Shown here in pieces: positions 57,076-64,000 of a stretch of 64,000 nt of DNA (position 1 is its first letter; each line of letters begins with the position of its first letter). Both the position numbers and the translations under genes were made by a program. The stretch lies in assembly GCA_965153455.1 (NCBI GenBank), contig OZ234500.1, positions 6,696,001 through 6,760,000 of the forward strand. The letters are read 5' to 3'. The notes beneath the pieces were generated by a model. That model was given only the letters and a program-made list of their open reading frames with translations, did no database searches and was not told the DNA's origin. Source of the DNA: Sphagnum compactum. Lineage: Eukaryota > Bryophyta > Sphagnopsida > Sphagnales.

Positions 57076-59825
57076 CAATGTTTAGTCAAATTAGTTATCA
57101 TAAACTTGTGAACTAGTGATTTTCAAAGACAAATTTCACACCCCATTTATCAAAAAAATTCAACAAAAATATGAAAGTAAAAAGTCTTGCAAAAACATGA
57201 TGAAATTGCATATTCAAGTTTTTTCATTTCAAATTTCATCCCACTCAAATTCACCTTCAAGTTTTTCTAGCTCCTCTTTTAAATGTTATTTCATTTCAAT
57301 AAACTCTACTAGACTACAAGGAGATTTGCAACCAATTATTGGGCCATTGGGCCAATTATTGTTAACAAATATTTATATTTCCAAGTTTTTAAAATTGTAA
57401 ATAACATTTCCTAAGGTTGGTAAATATGCTGACTAAAGAAAAAAAGGTCTTTCAATATTTATTTGTGAATTAATAATTCCTAGTATTTGCCAAGCAAGAA
57501 ACCAATAGTAGGGAAAATAGATTCATGTTTTAGCCACCATTGGAAAAGACATTTAATTTTGTTTACATATGCTTGAAATCTCTAAAAACTCAGCAACTTT
57601 TTATTAATTCATTCTTTGACTTGTTCATTTGTGCTAACAATCATTTAAAAAATATCTAGGTTGCAATCTTCATCAACTTTTTGGTTTGTAGATTCAATTT
57701 CACAATTTGACACAAGATGTAAATGATGATGACATTTCAAAAGCATAAGATGTAAAGATTTTTGGTCATAGTTTTCAATAATTGAAATCCTTGTTCTTGA
57801 TCAACAAATGAAGACACCAAATGAAGACTCTTAAATTGTGAATCTAACATCAACAAAAACATGTTGTGAGTTTTTTTCCTTCACACCTTTAAAATGAAAG
57901 GAAAGAGTCAAGCAAAGCACACACCTCTTTCTTAATGGTACATGCAAACAAATACAATTCAAGGGTAACACCAAAATCATCATCAATTAGCTTGTATAAG
58001 GCCACGGTGCAATTCCAACTTCTTTCAACTTAGAATTCGTTGTAATGACAAAGTATAAGGCATCACTTAACAACCAATGGCCTCTAATCTAATTTAAAAC
58101 ATAAGCAATAACAATTGGAAACAAACAATTAATAATTGTTTGAAAAATATTCCACGTGAAAGAGGGTGGAATTTCGTCAAAAACACAAATAAACAATTTA
58201 CAAATTGTAATATAACACAACAACCTTTTGAAATAATTAAACCTCATCCTTCACATTGACAATATATATTTTTCTTAACCCATATTGATCCAACAATTCA
58301 ATTAGGTTTTTTGCCAAGGCTTAACAAGTGGTTTCACTTATTTCAAATGATTCTATTGTGATATGTTTAGGCTACCAATCCATGCCCAAAAAACTAATCA
58401 CCAAGGCAAAAAAATTGTGTGCTCCTTTTGACATCCATAAATCAAAACTACATGTTGCAAAACATTGTTTCAATTTTGACAAAACATATTTTTTATATTT
58501 TCCACCAAATCGCATAAAACCTCTTATAAAAACAATTTTCTCAAAAGAAATACAACTCTCACTAAACAATTGATTTCTTCAAATGTTTTTCAAGCAAAGC
58601 ATGATTTTCATCCACATGCTTTTTCAATGATTTTTTAAAAATAATAATAATATGATACAACTTTGTTCCTTTCTTTTGTTCTTGAATTAAAAGGACGAAA
58701 TTAGTGTGACAAACATAGAACACATGATTTGAAGTTTTCTTACCATCAACAATGCTATTGTCATTTTCAACATAAAAGGACCAACCAAGTGCATTTTTTC
58801 CATATTTCTCTTTACACATACAAATTTAATTTCATCATTTCTTTATTGATGATATTGGATTGTGTTTGCAAACTTTTATTTTGTTCCATCATTTTTGTTA
58901 AAGGTTCTTTTCCATAGAAACTTGATTGGAAAAAACATCACAAGATTCATTTTTCAATATTGTTTCATTTTCATTTGCCCTAGAATCTTCCCTTTTCCAA
59001 CAACAATTTTCACAAAGGTGTAAATTAGATTGAAAAAGCCAAAACAAAAAAATATTTTATTAAAAAAATATTTGAAATGTGTTCCGAGGATTTTCTCTTC
59101 AAAATCTAAAAAAGGCTTACTTCTAATCATCATTGTAAAAAATAAAACAACAAAAAAACAATGTCCAACTTCTTCCAATAAACAAAAATCCTTGCAAAAT
59201 GAAACATAAAATTTAAAAATATTTAGAAAAATTTAAAAACAAACAAAATGAACAAAACAATAAGACTTACAAAAAAGAAAAACTGAAACAAGGAACAAGG
59301 AAATTTTGAAAAGCACATTAAAAAAATTTCCAAAAAAACTTTTAAAATAAAAAATAAACTTGGAAGCTAAATTGAACTCTAAACTCCCAAACTTCAGCTC
59401 CAACACAGGAAAAGAGAAATACCAATATGGACAAGGAAAGCAACCAAGCGAAGCAAAGGAACAACAAATCAACAAGGTAAGCTAGAAAGATACCTAAATA
59501 CTTAAAGTGGCGATGTAACAACGACGGTGGTGTGAAGTGTGAACCAACTAGCATGCATTTCACCTAAAGCTGAACTAAAAACCAACATTGGTATAATTTC
59601 ATACCCAATGAAGTTCTTAGTTCAAGGTTTTCCTCATACCCTTCTAGGTTCTTACTGAGTGAACTCGCACCCAATTCTCACCCCAGTGAAAACCGACAAT
59701 CCGGATGTTTTTATTGCAGGTATCACTATTGGGGATACCCGTAGGTTGTCATTTTGAAAACCGGCCTGAAATCCAGTAAGGTGCAACAGGGTTGAACCCA
59801 AGTGCACAGGGTTGACTCAACACTG
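57076..59825 (-). mobile_element. Second hAT-derived element, degenerate; borders tentative
   Basis: The right end complement CAGTGTTGAGTCAA (ending 59825) matches CAATGTTTAGTCAA at 57076 at 12 of 14 bases, giving about 2.75 kb. The flanking bases do not form a clear target duplication, so the left border is uncertain. Subterminal CAGGGTTGAACCC and CAGGGTTGACTC repeats lie at 59790-59820. The interior has hAT transposase remnants on the minus strand in the same order as in the 46.2-50.3 kb element. Confidence 0.55.
57400..58820 (-). pseudogene. hAT transposase relic
   Basis: On the minus strand, 58819-58562 contains a zinc-finger remnant (VCHTNFV and HVDENH, with the first Cys of the pair lost), 58569-58372 contains FDLWMSKGAHNFFALVISFL, and 57560-57400 contains WWLKHESIFPTIGFLL followed by stops and IFTNLRKC. 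Many frameshifts and stops separate these blocks. It is more decayed than the copy at 46.7-48.9 kb. Confidence 0.8.
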
Positions 59826-61537
59826 GAATTTAAGCCTATAATTCCCCCACCTACACTTTAGCTTGGGTGGAAATTCCGAAACCCTGTCTCTTCTACGGAT
59901 CGTCACTCCCCCCTCGTGTCAGGGGTCAGGCGGGGATGATGATGATGCAGGCTTCCATGGTTTGTATGACAGAATCCAGTGGAGTTGTCCAAATTTACTT
60001 GGGATAGATCCCAAAATCTCAACCAGCCCCCATTTCTTTATTTTGAGTCTGAACTGGAGAAAATATTTCGACAAAAAGCCGAATTGAACATCAATTTGTT
60101 TTTTAAAATGACGTGATTTCTGAGGCTCTCAATGCCAGGTTACAAAGTAAAAAAAAAGTAAGATTTCTATTTTTGGTTTGAGTAAGTAGCCCAAAATGAA
60201 ATATAGAAAGATGATCAAAGCTTTGTACCTGGTATTTATATTAAGTTTAGAGCCAGATTTGGCTAAATTTCCAATTGTGATCATCGCTTAGACTGCATAA
60301 ATCAAAATTCCTTAAAAGACTACTGGATCTCAACTAGATCAGCCTTTTTTTGTACTGGCGAAAATTCGCCAAAAAGAAATTTTTATATAAAAAACTCAAA
60401 AAGAAATTGATTTTGAAAGGTTTCAATCTGCAAGAAACAAGATCCCCAAGTATTAAAGAAAAATTAAACGAAAAACTAAATAGAATGAATTGGATTTTAA
60501 ACAGGTATCACTATAACACTAGAGATTAAAGCAATATTAAAAAATAAATATCATACTTATTTCACTAAGTTTATTTTATTCTTTGGTTTGACCATAATAA
60601 ATATATATTAAGTTTAGTTAATAGTTTTGAGCGTGTACTAACACTGATTAAAAGATTTTTGCCCTACTTGGTTTTATCGGGCTTTCTGTCGTAACTTGCA
60701 CAAGATAATTAGCCTCTGACATGGCCTCTATTCTCAAAGACCTGAGAGGAAGGACGCTCTACACGAGCAAAAACTTTCCAAAAAATGTCTAAGTATTGAG
60801 TTAAAAGTTAAACATATTTTTTGTCAAAGCCATCAATGCATAGTATAGTCTCACGACCATTAAAAATAATCAAACCATCGTCACACTACCAAAGCACTAT
60901 CCGTAACAATATCAAATAGTTTAACTATATAACTTTTTTTATATCTAGGCTTACAGCCAGATTTGACTAAATCTTCTTAGGAGTGATCGCCATTTTTTCA
61001 CACATATTCCTATGGATGAGCACCACTTAAGCTAACATTATTTTTTAAATCCAAGAAAAAACACTGAACTGGATTCTATTCGCTTACAATTGTTCTGCAA
61101 AGTGGAGAGACTCCAACGGACATGTGTACCTGAGTTGAACATCCGTTGAAAAAAAGTCCGGCCCGTTTCGGTCTAGTCCGTCCTGGAAGGCTAGTAAATG
61201 CACCCATAAAAAGGAGCACTTGCACACCCTGACACAATCAGTTTGCACCGTCCTGTAAGATTTGTACAAATTAATGGGGAAGAAGGGGAGGGGGCGGTGG
61301 GGGTACTGTCCAAGTGAATTATGGTGGGATTGGAGAGTACAAAGAAAACGCTAAGTTAGTAGTAATCATCGTCCAAGGAAATGCTCTGAACCGTCATGGG
61401 CAAGCACGTCCCCTCCCTCTAACACGCGCCATAAGTAAGCCTACTTATAATACAAACCGTTATGCTCTTTTGGCACTAAGATCAGACAGACGAAGTTGAA
61501 CTAGTGGGTTTTTGTTTTTTTTTTCCCCCGCAATTTT
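59826..61537. other. Intervening region, no supported gene
   Basis: AGCCAGATTTGGCTAAAT near 60255 and AGCCAGATTTGACTAAAT near 60955 are pieces of the dispersed 2410 family. 61050-61490 is locally less AT-rich, with open frames of about 60 codons on both strands but no recognisable product. Confidence 0.5.
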
Positions 61538-61740
61538 GTGATGTAGCTCAAATGTAGCTCAAATCCATAAGATGGTTTAGCCAGATTTGATTACATACTA
61601 TATATGAAAGTTGAAAAATAACTAGAATTCTTCTATATTCTTGGCTACATACTGGAACTTATCATAACTATCTGACAATTTGGATTTGGATTTGGGTCTT
61701 TTTTTGTATCTTTCTTTTTTCCATGAAAAATCCTTTGTAT
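61538..61740. repeat. Dispersed repeat family, copy 3
   Basis: GTGATGTAGCTCAAATG, TTTAGCCAGATTTGATTAC, ATATATGAAAGTTG and ACTTATCATAACTATCTG occur in the same order as at 2410-2860 and 43320-43545. A short internal doubling of GTAGCTCAAAT is visible at 61543-61562. Confidence 0.6.
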
Positions 61741-61800
61741 CAAAAGCCTGCAGCAGTTCTGCAGATGATGTTGCTGTTGCACTTGTCATTTTGGGTATTG

Positions 61801-61996
61801 GCAAATTTTCACTACTAATTTCCTAGTACTGCAGAGATCACGTTCAAGAGTTGGATCAGATTTTAGTCGTGGAGATCATGATCAACTAGGTTTTGTTGGC
61901 TATTGGCAAATTTTCACTACTAACTTCCTAGTACTGCAGAGATCATGTTCAAGAGTTGATCAGGTTATAGTCGTGGAGATCATGATCAAGGTATGG
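61801..61996 (+). repeat. Two-copy tandem duplication, 105 bp offset
   Basis: GCAAATTTTCACTACTAA occurs at 61801 and 61906, and the match runs on through CTAGTACTGCAGAGATCA and GTCGTGGAGATCATGATCAA with only a few differences. Confidence 0.9.
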
Positions 61997-61999
61997 TGA

Positions 62000-62560
62000 A
62001 GATGAAGGATTTTAATGCTTTCACGGAAGAAACTGCCCCAGTTTAGTTGCTGAGAGACTCAAATGATCAGGTGCTTACGGAAAACTGTAAGGTTCTGACA
62101 GCTAATTTCTCTCTTCTTCTCTACTGTTATTGTGCGGTGAGGTCGGTGTTCATGTCCGCGGAACTACACAATTCTACTAGCTCGAAATGTGGATCCGTTG
62201 GAAATGCGCGGTTTGCTTCCCATTCGCAACAATATGCAGCCTGGCCCGCGATCTAGCCTGGTGGATTTCGGCTACAATATGGTGCAGAAGGCTTTCAGAC
62301 GCCAGACAAGCCAGTTCTTCTCCCAACTGCAAGCTGGTAGGCGCCCGGTGGCACTGTTATTTTGCCTACAACGCTTGGAAGTTTCATGAGCTTACTCCTG
62401 CTAGCTTCGACATGAGGGCAAGCTTTCCGGCTAGACAGCTTCTCAGGCGATGAAGAAAGAAAGATCCCGTCGGGTAGCAAGAGCTGGTCTTTGGAGCTCT
62501 TATGTGAAAAGGGGGTCATGATGCAGATGCAGATGCAGATGCAGATACTGATCCTAGCTC
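62000..62560. other. CpG-richer segment, possible exon or gene relic
   Basis: Several overlapping frames are protein-like. On plus, a frame from about 62144 to 62389 includes QPGPRSSLVDFGYNMVQKAF, and another (62187-62453) ends LTPASFDMRASFPARQLLRR. On minus, 62519-62295 includes DQLLLPDGIFLSSSPEKLS. No frame is long enough or recognisable enough to choose. A (GATGCA)n run at about 62518-62545 also occurs inside the 4140 gene near 5297-5321. It could be a shifted pseudogene or an exon of a gene beyond this analysis. Confidence 0.3.
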
Positions 62561-64000
62561 ATATCCCAGATTCTCTGAAAGAGTAACCAGGGGCAGTAAG
62601 ATGTGAGCAGGAATGTTCTATCTCAGCTTGCTGTAGCAAGGATTGGAACTTGTGAAGACCACACACTAGTAGGAAAACCAGAGATTGAGATTCTAGGCCG
62701 ACACTCGACATGTCATGAAGAGCATGTAGTATCAGCTGTTTACAGGAGCTCCCTGATCAAAGTCCAAAATTAAGGTTTTAATGAGTTTTCTTTTTGAGAT
62801 TTACTGAGGCAATTATGCATGATTCAAGTATATATATATATGATGTTATGTTAGGAAATTAGAGTACAAAATGTCAGCAGACGCAAACAATTCTTGCTAA
62901 GTTAAATTTTCCACTAGATGCCGCCACTCAAACCAAGTTATAATCTCTCATAGTATACATATATATATGTCACACTACCTAGAAATCCTCTAGTACATTG
63001 CACAGCCATTAACAGACCCAATTCTATGGATCTTTGCAGGTCATGGTCTGTGCATAATCCACGACATGATTCATGAATGATAATTTGTGCAAGTTTTTCA
63101 CACCTAATCTTAAAACAATGCTGCAGCAGCTTCATTTGAGGCACACTTAGAAGAAATGGTACTGTAAGCAGACTTTACTATAAAAAAATGATCCAAGACT
63201 TTTGTGTGAACTTTTCCTTGTCCAATAACTGTGCATGTTATGTGTCTACTTAGAGCTCTGCAAAGCAGGAGCGAGCTAGCCATGGCTTTAATTTCCCATG
63301 CTTTGAAAATCATCTGTGCAGCTTGTTGAGAAAAATGTTCTTTATTGCTTTAGTTTTGTGTAAATCCTTGTACATAGCTGGTAGCAATTGATCTATAGGG
63401 AAAAAATTGGATATTGAAATGAGCAAAATTCATGTAATTTATGTCCAAATCTGCTAGACTCCTTGTAGATCAATATGAAATATATTCTTTACAGCAACCC
63501 ATTTAGGGATCCAAATTGCTACCTCAATTGAGCATCTTCAAGCAGCTCATCTCAAAATCCATGCAATAGTTTGATTTGGTGAAAAATGTTTTTATATTAG
63601 TGAATTTGCATCTCAATGATTCTTGTGCGATTTTTAAATGTTTCATTTGCTCATTTAATGACATAAGAACTCAAGTAAGCACTTTTTGACTAGGTGCTTT
63701 TTAAACTTGAACATTTTTATTTTATTTGAAATTAAACCATTGATTTTTCAAATGCATTAAAATCGTATAATAATGATTATGAGGGCTTGGTATTGAAAAA
63801 GAACATGAAAATTATACCTGTTTTAATTTGGTTTGGATTGATTCATTTTGACCATTCTTTTGACCTAGAAAAATATATAATTTAAGGAACTTTTTGAAGA
63901 AAAAATGTTTTTATTATGTAAAGGAGAGTTAGGTTGCATTTCAATGACAATTAGATGTGTTAGTAAGCTTGTTTGTATATTTTATTTCACATCTAGTTTT
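62561..64000. other. AT-rich end of window, no gene seen
   Basis: Short open frames on the minus strand (62938-63144, 63110-63313) overlap each other and have no recognisable domain. A (TA) run lies near 62831-62840 and again near 62955-62970. Confidence 0.55.

Overview
This is a gene-poor stretch of land-plant nuclear DNA. Three things point to plants: a multi-exon full-size ABCB (P-glycoprotein/MDR type) transporter gene with plant-style GT-AG introns, hAT-superfamily DNA transposons with exact target-site duplications, and repeated use of the plant telomere-type heptamer TTTAGGG/AAACCCTA. Most of the window is AT-rich and CpG-poor, with a few CpG-rich islands at gene starts or single exons. 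I cannot fix the lineage from sequence alone; low gene density and abundant decayed repeats suit a large plant genome.

Layout. 1-3.2 kb is AT-rich with dispersed repeats. 3.2-3.7 kb is a CpG-rich minisatellite, followed by a GA-rich leader and a two-exon gene (4140-7744, +) for a 736-residue low-complexity protein with a possible N-myristoylation signal. Its intron holds a tandem repeat whose first unit spans the splice donor. At 9.1-9.9 kb (-) there is a probable five-exon gene for a 77-residue protein, with telo-box motifs at its start. 10.6-26 kb has no convincing gene; it holds a 42-45 bp minisatellite, a decayed coding remnant, a large inverted repeat with arms near 0.75 kb, and a 320 bp element with perfect 27 bp terminal inverted repeats. 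26.3-36.1 kb holds the ABCB gene: upstream duplication, (GA)23 tract, then 13 coding exons that join in frame to 1372 codons. Its 3' flank (36.2-37.2 kb) is a minisatellite rich in TTTAGGG. 37-46 kb is mostly anonymous. A 4.07 kb hAT element (46214-50288) with a broken transposase, a 1.08 kb non-autonomous relative (51861-52937) and a further decayed hAT copy (about 57.1-59.8 kb) dominate the right part. The last 4 kb has no gene I can prove.

The three genes show no obvious functional link. The shared theme is repeat biology. Two unrelated genes carry intronic tandem repeats that duplicate their own 5' splice site, and GCAAGAGGAGCA-like minisatellites recur inside hAT elements and possibly in a free-standing array.
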